The translations under genes were made by a program, and so were the position numbers. Under the pieces are notes generated by a model. The model was not told the DNA's origin. It did no database searches and worked only from the letters and a program-made list of their open reading frames with translations. Positions 1 to 9,186 of a stretch of 64,000 nucleotides of DNA are shown in pieces (within the stretch, counting starts at the first letter, position 1; each line of letters begins with the position of its first letter). The stretch is taken from contig JAIOYW010000007.1 of NCBI GenBank assembly GCA_021740915.1, positions 1-64,000 of the forward strand, given 5' to 3'. Origin of the DNA: Ignavibacteriales bacterium. Its GTDB lineage: Bacteria > Bacteroidota > Ignavibacteria > Ignavibacteriales > Melioribacteraceae.

Positions 1-21
1 TTCTTTAAGTTTTTCAATCAT
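1..21 (-). CDS. 5' end of an unidentified gene (partial)
   Basis: Only the first seven codons are inside the window (MIEKLKE). The ATG overlaps the stop codon of the thioesterase gene by four bases (ATGA), a typical translational-coupling junction, so this is probably the next gene of the same minus-strand operon. Nothing can be said about its function. Confidence 0.5.
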
Positions 22-467
22 TGATTTTTTTCAGACTGAACAACTTCAGAATCCTTCCGGGGAAAATATTTCTTCAGATTTTCAATATAAAACGCGGGCG
101 GGCGGGTCGGTTTTTTAGTGTCGCTCTTAATGAACATGTGGGTGGTATGCCCTTCAGCAATTATTTCCCCGCTTCCGGTTCTTGTTATAGAATAGTTTAT
201 ATGTACTTTGCCTGAATAAAGTTCATTAACACGTGCTTCCACTTCAAGCAGATCGTCGTATTTAGCAGGCTGCCTGTATTTAACACAGGCTTCGATAAGC
301 GGAAGCTGATAGCCCCGTGCTTCAACCTGACTATAAGGGAGTCCGTGATGCCTCAGCAGTTCTGTTCTGCCCACCTCAAAATATTCAAGGTATTTACCAT
401 TATAAACGAATTGCATTTTGTCTGTGTCCGCATAACGAACACGAATCTGTGTTTTGTGCGATAGCAT
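18..467 (-). CDS. YbgC/FadM-type acyl-CoA thioesterase (4HBT hot-dog fold)
   Basis: The protein is about 149 residues, the normal length for a single hot-dog domain. Near the N-terminus it has the family pattern YADTDKMQFVYNGKYLEYFE, in which the Asp of the DTD stretch is the expected catalytic residue and the Tyr and Glu further on help form the acyl-CoA pocket. Such enzymes hydrolyse acyl-CoA thioesters in the cytoplasm. The exact substrate cannot be read from sequence. I chose the internal ATG (MLSHKTQ) because the conserved domain starts right after it and the nine residues before it look like untranslated leader. The gene follows accA on the same strand, which fits a lipid-metabolism setting. 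Confidence 0.85.
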   Translation of the reverse strand: MLSHKTQIRVRYADTDKMQFVYNGKYLEYFEVGRTELLRHHGLPYSQVEARGYQLPLIEACVKYRQPAKYDDLLEVEARVNELYSGKVHINYSITRTGSGEIIAEGHTTHMFIKSDTKKPTRPPAFYIENLKKYFPRKDSEVVQSEKNQ

Positions 468-589
468 AAATTTCAAAAATAATATCTGAAGCAAAATATT
501 TAGTGTTTGTATATGAAACTACAGTAACACTTTATTTATAAAAGAATCAGGTCTCCCCGCAACCAAAAGCAAAAAAGCCGCCTTCGCTT

Positions 590-1540
590 CTATTCCTCAA
601 AAACACCCATTGCGCCAAATTTATTCAGGCGATCCTTAACTAATTTATCCGCCTTGATCTTCAGAAGATTTTCTAATTCTTCAGTTAATACTTTTTTGAG
701 AATTATACCCATCTCATCCGGATTTTTATGCGCTCCGCCGAGAGGCTCGGGAACGATTCTATCAATGATTCCCTGCTCAAGCAGATCTGGTGCAGTAAGT
801 TTAAGCGCCTCGGCTGCCTGTTCTTTATAATCCCAGCTCCGCCATAGAATGCTGGAGCATGATTCAGGCGCAATAACCGAGTACCAGGTATTTTCAAGCA
901 TAAGTATCCTGTCCCCAATCCCAATTCCTAATGCGCCGCCGCTGGCTCCTTCACCAATAATACAAACAATAATCGGCACTTTCAGCGCGCTCATCACAAG
1001 AAGATTTCTGGCTATCGCCTCTGCCTGACCATTTTTTTCTGCTTCAAGTCCGGGATAAGCGCCTGGTGTATCGAGCATTGTTATAACCGGAACATTAAAT
1101 TTTTCAGCCATTTTCATCAGCCTGAGAGCCTTACGGTATCCTTCCGGATTAGGCATTCCGAAATTCCGATATAAATTGGATTTTGTATCACGCCCCTTCT
1201 GATGACCGATTAGCATAACTTTGTGTTCGCCAAGCCTCGCAAAACCTGCTACGATTGCCTTATCATCCTTATAAAGCCTGTCGCCGTGCAGTTCGAGGAA
1301 ATCATCGAACACCCGGTATATATAATCCAGTGTGTATGGCCGTTCCGGATGCCGGGCAAGCTGAACCCTTTGCCAACGGGTAAGATTATCATAAATACTC
1401 TTTTTTAGCAGATAAACTTTGTTTTCAAGTTTTTCTATTTCATCTTTTATATCAAGATTATCTTCGTACTTCCTCATCTCATCAATCTTGCTTTCAAGAT
1501 CAATTATTGGTTTTTCGAATTCGAGTATATTTTTGATCAT
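590..1540 (-). CDS. accA: acetyl-CoA carboxylase carboxyltransferase subunit alpha
   Basis: This is a full-length AccA of 316 residues, which pairs with AccD to transfer the carboxyl group from biotin to acetyl-CoA in the first step of fatty acid synthesis. The N-terminal coiled region (about 1-55) is followed by the crotonase-like carboxyltransferase fold. Recognisable family stretches are [11 protein letters not shown] (64-74), the glycine-rich [15 protein letters not shown] (196-210), which forms an oxyanion and CoA-binding turn, and the ESCSSILWR segment (226-234). The ATG overlaps the stop of the upstream glycosyltransferase gene by four bases, and a GGAG lies just before it. It is therefore transcribed from the polysaccharide operon or co-opts its end. 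Confidence 0.97.
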   Translation of the reverse strand: MIKNILEFEKPIIDLESKIDEMRKYEDNLDIKDEIEKLENKVYLLKKSIYDNLTRWQRVQLARHPERPYTLDYIYRVFDDFLELHGDRLYKDDKAIVAGFARLGEHKVMLIGHQKGRDTKSNLYRNFGMPNPEGYRKALRLMKMAEKFNVPVITMLDTPGAYPGLEAEKNGQAEAIARNLLVMSALKVPIIVCIIGEGASGGALGIGIGDRILMLENTWYSVIAPESCSSILWRSWDYKEQAAEALKLTAPDLLEQGIIDRIVPEPLGGAHKNPDEMGIILKKVLTEELENLLKIKADKLVKDRLNKFGAMGVFEE

Positions 1541-3531
1541 TCCAACTCCGACTTAAAAAATAATTTCGTAAGTGTATTTCCGAGAATCTCAATATCGAGC
1601 CAGATATTCTGGTTCTTCGCATAATAAAGATTGAGGCGCTCGGTTTCTTTGTCATCCGAACGGTCAAAATTCTCAGTAAACCACAGCCCGGTTATTCCAT
1701 TTCTGCCAAGATATAATCCATTGACCCGGGAATTTTCTTCCGGTCCGACAAAACTTTTTCTTCCGGAAAAAACCATAGGGACCTGCCGTAAAAGTCTGAG
1801 AGCAGTCCCGTCAGCAGAAAAGAGTTTGAGAAATAAAAATAATAACGGGTAAACAAAAAGCAAAATAACTGAGGAAAGTAAAAAATCAAAACTTCTTTTT
1901 AATATTCTGTGGTTAAGCGAGGAAATATTGTAATCAACTTTCAGCAGAGGAATATGGTCGAGCATTGTAATTGAGGATTTGCCAACGAGAAATTCATTAC
2001 TCGAACCGGCAAGGAGAAATTCAACTTTTTCACCCTGACACTGAGACACAACTGAGAATATTTTTTCATAACTTATATCCTCTGCAGAAATTATCACCTT
2101 ATCAACCTTAAATTCTCTTATGATCTTGAGTATATTATCCAGACTGCCTATCACATTATACTGACTGACTTTCTCTCCAATATTCCTTCGTGAAACACCA
2201 ATCAGCCCGACAACATTATAAATTCTGAGATAATTACTCCTGATTCTTTCAATAAGAGCCGCCGTATTCTCAGCAGAACCAACAACGAGTGTACGGGTTT
2301 TTCTCAGATCACTGATTACACCAATTTTAAAAACAAGTTTGAGGATAATTCGCCATGCAGAAAGGAGAACCAGAGCAGCGATATAATAAATAAGCAACAC
2401 CGCACGGCTGAAGGCAAATTGCTTAAGAAAAAGTGTTATTGATGAAAGGAAAACAAAGCCCACAAAAAGCGCGCCGATATTACGCAGAACAGAAAGAGAA
2501 TTTTTCCTGTAAATGCCGGACGAGGCGGAAATTATTATCTGAATTGCAGCGGGAATAATAAAGATCATTGGTTTAACATTCTCCGGGAAGCCGCTCCAGT
2601 TCTCGGAGAGATAAAGCCTGTCAGCCGAAGACATTGAAATCATCAGGAATACAAAGTCAAAAATAATTCCTGTTGCAACCAGTCTATATACTCCGAGGAA
2701 TGCAATAATATTGCGAAGGAAAATAGCGGCTCTGAGAAGCAGGACAACTATTGCGGAGGAAGAAAAATGTTTTTGTACGAAAAGATGCATAGCCTGGTAA
2801 AAAACTTTCGTTTCATCCATGCTGCTCCTTTTAGTACTCTCGCCTTTATAGTGTATTATCTCTGTATCATGGAAATAATACACTTTAAAGCCGCTCATTT
2901 TTGTTCTGTAACAGAAATCGAGGTCTTCCCCGTACATAAAAAAATCGGGGTCGAATCCTCCAACTTTTTCATATACCTCACGGCGCAACATCATAAACGA
3001 ACCTGAAATGGCATCCACCTCGTATGTTTCATTTTCATTCAGATACGTCAGGTTATACGTTGCAAAAAGTTTGCTTTTAGGGAATAGATGGCTAAGTCCG
3101 GCAATTTTTGTGAAAGATGTCCAGGGACCTGGGAAACCGCGTCTGCAAGCTAATTGAAGTGTTCCATCCGGATTAAGAACTTTACAGCCGGCAAGACCTG
3201 CATCCGGTGTGTTTTCGAAAAAGTCAATCAGTTTGTGGAAAGTATCCTCCCGGACAATTGTGTCGGGATTGATAAGGAGCAGATACTTTCCCCTGGCAAT
3301 CTGCAAACCAAGGTTATTTGCGCGTCCGAATCCCAGATTAACTTTGCTGTCTATCAGGTTAACAAAAGAGAATTTTTCCCTGATAATCTCAACACTGCCA
3401 TCATCGGATGCATTATCAATTACTATTATTTCGGTTTTAATTCCCTGAGAAGCCTTTTTAAGCGATTCAAGGAGATTCTGAAGAAATTCTTTTACGTTGT
3501 AATTAACGATAATGACCGAAAGATCAATCAT
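1537..3531 (-). CDS. family 2 glycosyltransferase fused to a degenerate initiating sugar-phosphate transferase
   Basis: The protein has 664 residues in two parts. Residues 1 to about 260 are a GT2 domain of the rhamnosyltransferase type: the NVKEFL start, [11 protein letters not shown], the INPDT metal-binding motif near residue 90, and [11 protein letters not shown] near 198. The rest has several membrane segments (about 265-400), a Rossmann-like CoA_binding_3 segment ([16 protein letters not shown]) and a tail resembling a bacterial sugar transferase. That tail begins [15 protein letters not shown] and ends SFVGPEENS...NGITGLW. The usual catalytic block KFRSM and the DELPQ motif are absent, so phosphoglycosyl transfer by this half is unlikely. 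The start overlaps the stop of the upstream DPM1-like gene by one base. Confidence 0.8.
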   Translation of the reverse strand: MIDLSVIIVNYNVKEFLQNLLESLKKASQGIKTEIIVIDNASDDGSVEIIREKFSFVNLIDSKVNLGFGRANNLGLQIARGKYLLLINPDTIVREDTFHKLIDFFENTPDAGLAGCKVLNPDGTLQLACRRGFPGPWTSFTKIAGLSHLFPKSKLFATYNLTYLNENETYEVDAISGSFMMLRREVYEKVGGFDPDFFMYGEDLDFCYRTKMSGFKVYYFHDTEIIHYKGESTKRSSMDETKVFYQAMHLFVQKHFSSSAIVVLLLRAAIFLRNIIAFLGVYRLVATGIIFDFVFLMISMSSADRLYLSENWSGFPENVKPMIFIIPAAIQIIISASSGIYRKNSLSVLRNIGALFVGFVFLSSITLFLKQFAFSRAVLLIYYIAALVLLSAWRIILKLVFKIGVISDLRKTRTLVVGSAENTAALIERIRSNYLRIYNVVGLIGVSRRNIGEKVSQYNVIGSLDNILKIIREFKVDKVIISAEDISYEKIFSVVSQCQGEKVEFLLAGSSNEFLVGKSSITMLDHIPLLKVDYNISSLNHRILKRSFDFLLSSVILLFVYPLLFLFLKLFSADGTALRLLRQVPMVFSGRKSFVGPEENSRVNGLYLGRNGITGLWFTENFDRSDDKETERLNLYYAKNQNIWLDIEILGNTLTKLFFKSELE

Positions 3532-4250
3532 CAGCCGAGGATTCCCAGAATACTTCTAAGACGTAATTTCCAGACCATAGTAATTGCTTCCCGGACTATT
3601 TTTTTTGACATTTTGGATGTGCCATGAACGCGGTCGTAAAAAATTATCGGGACTTCTTTAAGGCGGAAGCCTTTTTTCCAGGCTTTGAAATTCATCTCAA
3701 TCTGGAATGCGTAGCCGTTAGATTTTATTTTATCCAGGTCGATTGATTCAAGCACTTCTCTCCGGAAGCACTTAAACCCTCCTGTGGAATCCTGTATCGG
3801 CAGTCCGGTTATTACTTTTGTATATTTGTTGGCAAAAAAACTGAGCAGCAGTCTCTGCATCGGCCAGTTGATCACATTAACACCGTGAATATACCGGCTG
3901 CCTATAAGAAGATCGTGCCCCTGAATATTATTTAGAAAAACGCCTATTTCTTTCGGGTCATGCGAGAAATCCGCATCCATTTGAATTATATATTTATAAC
4001 CCGCTTTAAGCACATATCTGAAACCGGCGACATAAGCGGTTCCAAGTCCCATTTTCCCCGGTCTTGAAATAAGATTAATCATCTTATCTTCCGACTGAAG
4101 TAATTTAACGTATTCCGCCGTTCCGTCAGGGGAATTATCGTCAACTATAAGAATGGCAGTATTATGATAGTTTTCCCTTAGGATGGGGATCATCCGCCTG
4201 ATATTATTTATTTCGTTGTACGTTGGAATAATTATAATACTTTCAGTCAT
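3531..4250 (-). CDS. polyprenol-phosphate mannosyltransferase-like GT2 (DPM1 family)
   Basis: This is a 239-residue soluble GT2 enzyme. It has IIIPTYNE at the start, IVDDNSPDGT for nucleotide-sugar binding, the metal motif MDADFSHDP, and GSRYIHG followed by STGGFKCFRREVL, all typical of dolichol/polyprenol-phosphate hexose synthases. The family moves mannose or glucose from a GDP/UDP sugar onto a polyprenyl phosphate at the inner membrane. There is no C-terminal membrane domain here, so it is the short DPM1-like form. I started it at MTESIII because AGGG sits seven bases upstream and the ten-base spacing from the previous gene is normal. The donor sugar is unknown. Confidence 0.85.
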   Translation of the reverse strand: MTESIIIIPTYNEINNIRRMIPILRENYHNTAILIVDDNSPDGTAEYVKLLQSEDKMINLISRPGKMGLGTAYVAGFRYVLKAGYKYIIQMDADFSHDPKEIGVFLNNIQGHDLLIGSRYIHGVNVINWPMQRLLLSFFANKYTKVITGLPIQDSTGGFKCFRREVLESIDLDKIKSNGYAFQIEMNFKAWKKGFRLKEVPIIFYDRVHGTSKMSKKIVREAITMVWKLRLRSILGILG

Positions 4251-4260
4251 ATTAACCCTG

Positions 4261-5667
4261 TCATTCTCCCTGATGACCTTTTCCGAAAAGGACCACATAA
4301 ATGGTTCTTAAAAGAATTTTGATATCCATCCTGAGTGAGATATTTTCAATATAAAAAAGATCATACTTAAGTTTTACCTTAACGTCTTCTACATTTTCAT
4401 CGTATTTATGTTTCACCTGAGCCCACCCTGTAAGTCCCGGACGAACTTTGAGCCGTCTTCTGTAAAGAGGTATTTCCTCCGAAAGTTTTTCGACAAAATA
4501 TGGCCTTTCAGGTCTGGGTCCGACAAGGCTCATTTCGCCTTTTAGTACGTTATAAATCTGAGGAAGTTCATCAATTCTGACTAACCTTATAAAACGTCCG
4601 ACCTTCGTAATCCGGGGATCATTTTTTGTTGACCACATTGGACCGGTATGTTTTTCTGCATCAGAGATCATCGAACGGAATTTGATCACTTTAAAAAGCC
4701 TGCCATTAAGCCCCATTCTTTCCTGCTTATAGAAAATCGGTCCTTTACTGTCAATTTTAATAGCAAGCATCGTAAGCAAAATAAAGGGGGAAGCAAGCAA
4801 AAGAATGGCAAATGAAACAACGATATCAAGAAGACGTTTCATTTTCTTTTCCCACTCAGGCATTAGCTGCGGCATAATATCAATAAGCGGGAAACCGTAA
4901 ATCTGTGAGGTGCGTGCCTGTCCGCCGATTATTTCATAAAGATCCGGTACGATTTTCAATCTGATATTTTTATCGTCACATTTTGCAATTGTGCTGATCA
5001 TCAGATCATCTTCATGTTTTTCGAGAGCGAAAATCACTTCTTTTGCCTGAACCTGATCAACAACTTTATCAATGTTTTCAATTGTATCAATTACCGGAAT
5101 ACCATCATATTCTTCCCCGATCTGGGCAGGATCGACTGATGCATAAGCCCGGACATCTAATCCAAGTGCCTTAAATCTGCTGATTGATCTGTGGATTTTA
5201 TTCGCTTTTGAGTTGAAGCCGATAATAACAGCGTTCCTTCTCCCATATCCCCTGATAAGCAGATACCTCTGGAAACTTCGCATAAAAAGTCTGCCGGCGC
5301 CGGCAAGTGAAAAGAGAATGCCCCAGTACAGAAATATTAGGAATCTCTGCTGACCCGGTTCCTGCCGCGTAAAATCATCATACAGAATAAAAAAGAATAT
5401 GACGAAGATACCTGCAGCTAATGTTTTGAAAAGCGTAGAAATTTCATCAAAACGTGAAGAAGCAAACCACGTCCTGTACATCCCGACAAACATAAAAATA
5501 ACCAGCCAGTATAAGTAGATCACTAACATCGTTATATACACTTCGGGACTCGAAGTAATTTCGAACAATCCGGAATTCACTCTGATGTTAAAATAAATCA
5601 GGAATGAAAGATTGATCGTAATAAAATCAATCGTCAGGATAAAAATCTTTTCAATTCTGCTGCTCAT
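4261..5667 (-). CDS. polyprenyl-phosphate sugar-1-phosphate transferase (WbaP/EpsL type, initiating enzyme)
   Basis: The protein is 468 residues from the MSSRIEK start, which has GGTGGA upstream. The first ~170 residues contain about five membrane spans. A CoA_binding_3-like segment (NAVIIGFNSKANKIH) follows. The C-terminal catalytic domain has KRLLDIVVSFAILLL, YKQERMGLNGRLFKVIKFRSM, DELPQIYNV, MSLVGPRPERPYF and RPGLTGWAQV, so all catalytic motifs are intact. Enzymes of this kind transfer sugar-1-phosphate from a UDP-sugar to undecaprenyl phosphate and start repeat-unit assembly for O-antigen or exopolysaccharide. It is the only complete initiating transferase in the locus. Confidence 0.92.
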   Translation of the reverse strand: MSSRIEKIFILTIDFITINLSFLIYFNIRVNSGLFEITSSPEVYITMLVIYLYWLVIFMFVGMYRTWFASSRFDEISTLFKTLAAGIFVIFFFILYDDFTRQEPGQQRFLIFLYWGILFSLAGAGRLFMRSFQRYLLIRGYGRRNAVIIGFNSKANKIHRSISRFKALGLDVRAYASVDPAQIGEEYDGIPVIDTIENIDKVVDQVQAKEVIFALEKHEDDLMISTIAKCDDKNIRLKIVPDLYEIIGGQARTSQIYGFPLIDIMPQLMPEWEKKMKRLLDIVVSFAILLLASPFILLTMLAIKIDSKGPIFYKQERMGLNGRLFKVIKFRSMISDAEKHTGPMWSTKNDPRITKVGRFIRLVRIDELPQIYNVLKGEMSLVGPRPERPYFVEKLSEEIPLYRRRLKVRPGLTGWAQVKHKYDENVEDVKVKLKYDLFYIENISLRMDIKILLRTIYVVLFGKGHQGE

Positions 5668-5677
5668 AATCCACCGG

Positions 5678-6868
5678 TCATTTTGAAATAACCTTTTCAG
5701 CAAGATATTCGCCGATCGCAAGAGAAGCAGTGGCTGCCGGTGAAGGTGCGTTACAAACATGCATAATATTCCTGCGCTCGATTATGTAAAAATCATCAAC
5801 AAGCTTTCCATTTGCATGGCATGCCTGAGCCCTTACTCCGGCTCCTCCCGGAACGAGGTCAACTCCGCTGATTGCGGGCACTAATTTTTGCAATGCCTTT
5901 ACAAAAGCTTTTTTGCGATACGATCTGTAAAACTCCCCTAATCCTGTTTTCCAGTATTTTGCCATCACCGACCTGAATCCCTTCCATCCGAAAATATCTA
6001 AAAGTTCAGGCAGTGAGATATCTGTTTTTTTATATCCTTCCCTTTTAAACGCAAGCACTGCGTTCGGTCCGGCTTCTATACCCCCGCCAATCATGCGGGT
6101 AAAGTGAACCCCCAGGAATGGGAATGCAGGATCAGGCACCGGATAAACAAGATGGTTAACGAAGGATTTGGTACTTTGTATTTTATAATATTCACCGCGG
6201 AATGGAATTATCCTTACATCAACTTTTCCTTCTGTCATCTCAGCGATTTTATCTGAATATAATCCGGCGCAAGTTATAAGTTTTTTGCCAAGATACTCTC
6301 TGCTTCCATCAGTTACGAATATGTTGTCAGGTTTTTCCGAAATAGCTGACACTTTATAATTGTAGATTATTTCTCCGCCGGCGGTAATAATATCCTTTTC
6401 AAGCGCTTTACAAACCTGTTTATAATCAATTATTCCGGTCTGGGGTACAAATATTCCTTTTACTCCGCTGCAGCCGGGTTCACGCTCCTGAATTTCAGCC
6501 GGGGAAAGTAATTTCATTCCTTCAAGCCCATTCTGAATTCCACGCTCATATAATCCTTCGAGCCTTTGAACTTCTCCGATATTTGTTGCAACAATCACTT
6601 TACCGCAAAGGTCATATTTAATTTCTTTTTTATCACAATAATCAAGAAGCAGCCTGTAACCTTTCCGACAGTTCAATGCTTTAAGTGATCCGGGAGTATA
6701 ATATATTCCCGAGTGTATAACACCGCTGTTGTTACCGGTCTGGTGTCTTGCAGCCCCATCCTCTTTTTCTAATACAACTATTTTTACATGAGGCGATTTT
6801 TCAAGGATTTTGAAAGCGGTCGAGAGCCCGACAATGCCAGCTCCTATTACAATATAATCATATGTCAT
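5678..6868 (-). CDS. lhgO: L-2-hydroxyglutarate oxidase-like FAD enzyme
   Basis: This 396-residue protein belongs to the DAO family of FAD oxidases. The dinucleotide-binding GAGIVGLSTAF lies at residues 8-18, followed by the LhgO-type segment HQTGNNSGVIHSGIYY, with the histidines that lie over the flavin. A C-terminal GGAGVRAQA block is also typical. LhgO oxidises L-2-hydroxyglutarate to 2-oxoglutarate and feeds electrons to quinone. Here the gene sits inside a polysaccharide operon, ten bases before the initiating transferase, so its substrate may be a different 2-hydroxy acid. The length matches the family and nothing looks truncated. Confidence 0.85.
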   Translation of the reverse strand: MTYDYIVIGAGIVGLSTAFKILEKSPHVKIVVLEKEDGAARHQTGNNSGVIHSGIYYTPGSLKALNCRKGYRLLLDYCDKKEIKYDLCGKVIVATNIGEVQRLEGLYERGIQNGLEGMKLLSPAEIQEREPGCSGVKGIFVPQTGIIDYKQVCKALEKDIITAGGEIIYNYKVSAISEKPDNIFVTDGSREYLGKKLITCAGLYSDKIAEMTEGKVDVRIIPFRGEYYKIQSTKSFVNHLVYPVPDPAFPFLGVHFTRMIGGGIEAGPNAVLAFKREGYKKTDISLPELLDIFGWKGFRSVMAKYWKTGLGEFYRSYRKKAFVKALQKLVPAISGVDLVPGGAGVRAQACHANGKLVDDFYIIERRNIMHVCNAPSPAATASLAIGEYLAEKVISK

Positions 6869-6892
6869 TTTTATTCCGAGTAAATATCCGGT

Positions 6893-7894
6893 TTACCACT
6901 TTTTGGATTTTGGAAGGACTAATCCCAGGATATATCCCAATCCCCATGCGAAATGCATAAGAAAAATGAGGAACGGCAGTAAAGGCACATAAGCCCACTT
7001 CGTGTAATCCTTCCGGAATTTATTGAATCCGGTAAAAAGGCTGATTGAAAAATGGAGAGAAATGATCCCGGCTAACGTATAGTATGCGAATGTGTGGTCG
7101 GGAGCGAGAAAGAAAAGTGTCATCAGCGTCAGCACGAACAAGGGGGGAATCGCATGAAATAATTTGAATGAATTAAGGTGTTTTTTAAGTACGTTAACCC
7201 TCAGGATTCCATAACGGAACATCTGTTTGATAAACTTGGCAAGAGAACTGCGCGGATAATAGTAACTGATAATTTTAGGTGAATAATAAATCTTATATCC
7301 TGCCCTGCGAATTCTCCAGTTTATCTCGGCATCTTCTGAAATTGTGAAATTTTCTTCAAAATAACCGACTTCATCAAATATTTCTTTTTTATATGCAGCG
7401 TAAACAACGGTATCAACAAATTGCTCTTTTTTGCTCCATCTATATTCTGCGCTTGCCATTGCAAAGGGCATCTGCATCACAATTCCAATCAGTTTCTGCT
7501 TAACAGTAAGACCAACATTATATTGTGTTCCCCCTGTGACCTTCACATTTTTTTCAATCATGTAATGGTTATTGTAACGAATGAAGTCTTTATCGATAGT
7601 AGCATGTGCGCCTAAAATAACAGCGACATCCCCCGATGCATTCTTAATGCCTATATTCAGTGAGATTGGAGTTTTTCTCTCGGGATTGAAGAATAGTTTT
7701 ATGTTTGGATATTTTTCCTGGTATTGCTTAATAATAGGAATCGTTTTATCAGTTGAATTTCCATCTACGACTATTACCTCGATCAATTCGGGATCATAAT
7801 TCTGTTCAAGAATTGAGTTCAGACAGTATGAGATATAGTTTTCTTCATTCAGCGTTGGCACAACGATAGAAAAACTGAATTTGTCTTTATGCAT
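6893..7894 (-). CDS. membrane-associated GT2 glycosyltransferase (ExoA-like)
   Basis: The protein has 333 residues. The N-terminal GT2 domain carries SIVVPTLNEENYI, VIVVDGNSTDKT and a late EDAEINWRIRRAG motif typical of succinoglycan-type ExoA glycosyltransferases. The place of the metal-binding DxD is taken by LGAHATID, a variation also found in ExoA-like proteins. Two or three hydrophobic helices from about residue 245 anchor it to the inner membrane. It probably adds a sugar to a lipid-linked oligosaccharide. It is the first minus-strand gene after a 122-bp divergent gap facing the interrupted methyltransferase, so a promoter probably lies in that gap. No strong Shine-Dalgarno is visible. 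Confidence 0.85.
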   Translation of the reverse strand: MHKDKFSFSIVVPTLNEENYISYCLNSILEQNYDPELIEVIVVDGNSTDKTIPIIKQYQEKYPNIKLFFNPERKTPISLNIGIKNASGDVAVILGAHATIDKDFIRYNNHYMIEKNVKVTGGTQYNVGLTVKQKLIGIVMQMPFAMASAEYRWSKKEQFVDTVVYAAYKKEIFDEVGYFEENFTISEDAEINWRIRRAGYKIYYSPKIISYYYPRSSLAKFIKQMFRYGILRVNVLKKHLNSFKLFHAIPPLFVLTLMTLFFLAPDHTFAYYTLAGIISLHFSISLFTGFNKFRKDYTKWAYVPLLPFLIFLMHFAWGLGYILGLVLPKSKKW

Positions 7895-8016
7895 TTTTTG
7901 GAGTATTAATCGTAAATTGGTTTAAAATTATTTAGATTTCAAAGATAAAATTTTTATTTCTAATATTTTAATCAAACTTAACTTTGATTCCTCAAAGAGC
8001 CGACCAGGGAAAAACG

Positions 8017-8859
8017 ATGGATAATAAACCAGTAAGAGCCGACGAGCTTCAGGAAATGCTTACCATAAATAAAGTACATAAAGAATATTATGAAACTGAT
8101 GACCCATCCTTGAAGTCTCAGGGAAATTTTCTTACAAAAATTTGGACTAATCTAAGAAATTCACAGATTTTATTCCGGCGTGAACTATGAATTGATAAGG
8201 ATGTTCATGACCTTCACTGGAAATGGATGGGCAATCTCAGCAATAAGAATGTTCTCGACCTCGGGTGCTTCTCTGGTAACCCGTTAAGTCTGGAAATTGC
8301 TGCAAAGGCAAAAACTTATCTCGGTGTTGATTTGAGCCAGAAGGCTATCGAAGAATTAAATGGAAAACTGAAAAATGCAGGTTTAACAAATGCGGAAGCA
8401 AAAAGTGTGGATTTTTTATCCCCTGAGTTCGGTGATGATAAATTTGACATAATTTATGCTCATAGTGTTATGCATCACTTTAAACACTTTGATGTTTTTA
8501 TCGAAAAATTATCCCGGCATCTTAAACCCGGGGGACGAGTTATTTCTTACGACCCAATGCAGACTCAAATTCTGCTTCGTACCTCAAGGATTTTATATCG
8601 TCCGTTCCAATCAGACGCAGGCTGGGAATGGCCATTCAGGAAAGTAACATTCCACATGATACAAGAACATTTCAGGATCATGGAACTGCAGGGAGTTGTT
8701 GGCAGTGTGAAATATGCATTGCCTTTGACAGCGTTCAGTAATAGTCTGGCAGTTAACTTAGGCAAAAAACTTTATGCAAAAGATCGTCAAAAAGCCAAAT
8801 CTCTTAACGGGCACCTCTGGGGCTGTCTCCAGGTTACAATGTGTATGGTAAAAAAGTAA
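8017..8859 (+). pseudogene. class I SAM methyltransferase interrupted by an in-frame TGA
   Basis: The reading frame starts at ATG 8017 (MDNKPVRADEL) with CAGGGA upstream and runs to TGA at 8188-8190. It continues in the same frame as IDKDVHDLHWKWMGNLS to a TAA at 8859. The second part contains the SAM-binding motif NVLDLGCFSGN, then GVDLSQKAIEEL, DIIYAHSVMHHF and LKPGGRVISYDP, so this is a normal methyltransferase with one nonsense codon in the linker before motif I. An ATG at 8227 could start a shorter protein, but it would lack the N-terminal cap helices. It is the only plus-strand gene inside the polysaccharide locus. The TGA could be a real mutation or a sequencing error. Confidence 0.75.
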
Positions 8860-9103
8860 CGGCAGATTTATAAATATAAATTCGAGTGTCTGTAGATATT
8901 TTTGCAATAATACCGGGTGTGGAATAAATTCATATATGTAAATTCAGATAAACTCATTTTTTGTTAAGTACAGTGTAAATTATTTGCGGCGGCTTTTTCT
9001 GCTCTTAATGTTTAGTTTTAAATTCACCGGCACTCATCGCAGCAGATAATAGCGGACTACATATTCTCACAGACACAATTTAATACGACGCGTTCTCTGC
9101 TGA

Positions 9104-9138
9104 TTTTTATTTCAGTTCGCAGCAAACTGAAATAAAAA
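9104..9138. terminator. 14-bp inverted repeat, probable bidirectional terminator
   Basis: Arms 9104-9117 and 9125-9138 are perfectly complementary around a seven-base loop (cgcagca). The outer parts of the arms are T-rich on one side and A-rich on the other. It lies between converging transcripts and can serve either strand. Confidence 0.55.
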
Positions 9139-9162
9139 AGGCTTGCCGATTGGGCAAGCCTT
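9138..9162 (-). terminator. rho-independent terminator of the acetyltransferase transcript
   Basis: The arms aaggcttgcc (9138-9147) and ggcaagcctt (9153-9162) form a perfect ten-base stem with a five-base loop. On the minus strand the stem is followed by TTTTTATTT. It lies 25 bases past the stop codon of the minus-strand acetyltransferase gene. Confidence 0.9.
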
Positions 9163-9186
9163 AGAATAATTCAATTCGAAAACACA

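Larger units (their letters stand above)
8860..9186. other. 327-bp convergent intergenic region
   Basis: No gene is visible between the interrupted plus-strand methyltransferase and the minus-strand acetyltransferase. The only structured part is the pair of adjoining inverted repeats at 9104-9162. The rest is AT-rich with no repeat or promoter that I can support. Confidence 0.6.

Noticed and set aside
3154-3627. A 157-residue open frame antisense to the GT2 fusion gene
   Set aside because: It overlaps coding sequence with clear homology on the other strand and itself has no recognisable motif.
8188-8190. TGA read as selenocysteine in the interrupted methyltransferase
   Set aside because: No stable SECIS-like hairpin is evident right after the codon and methyltransferases of this type do not use selenocysteine at this position.
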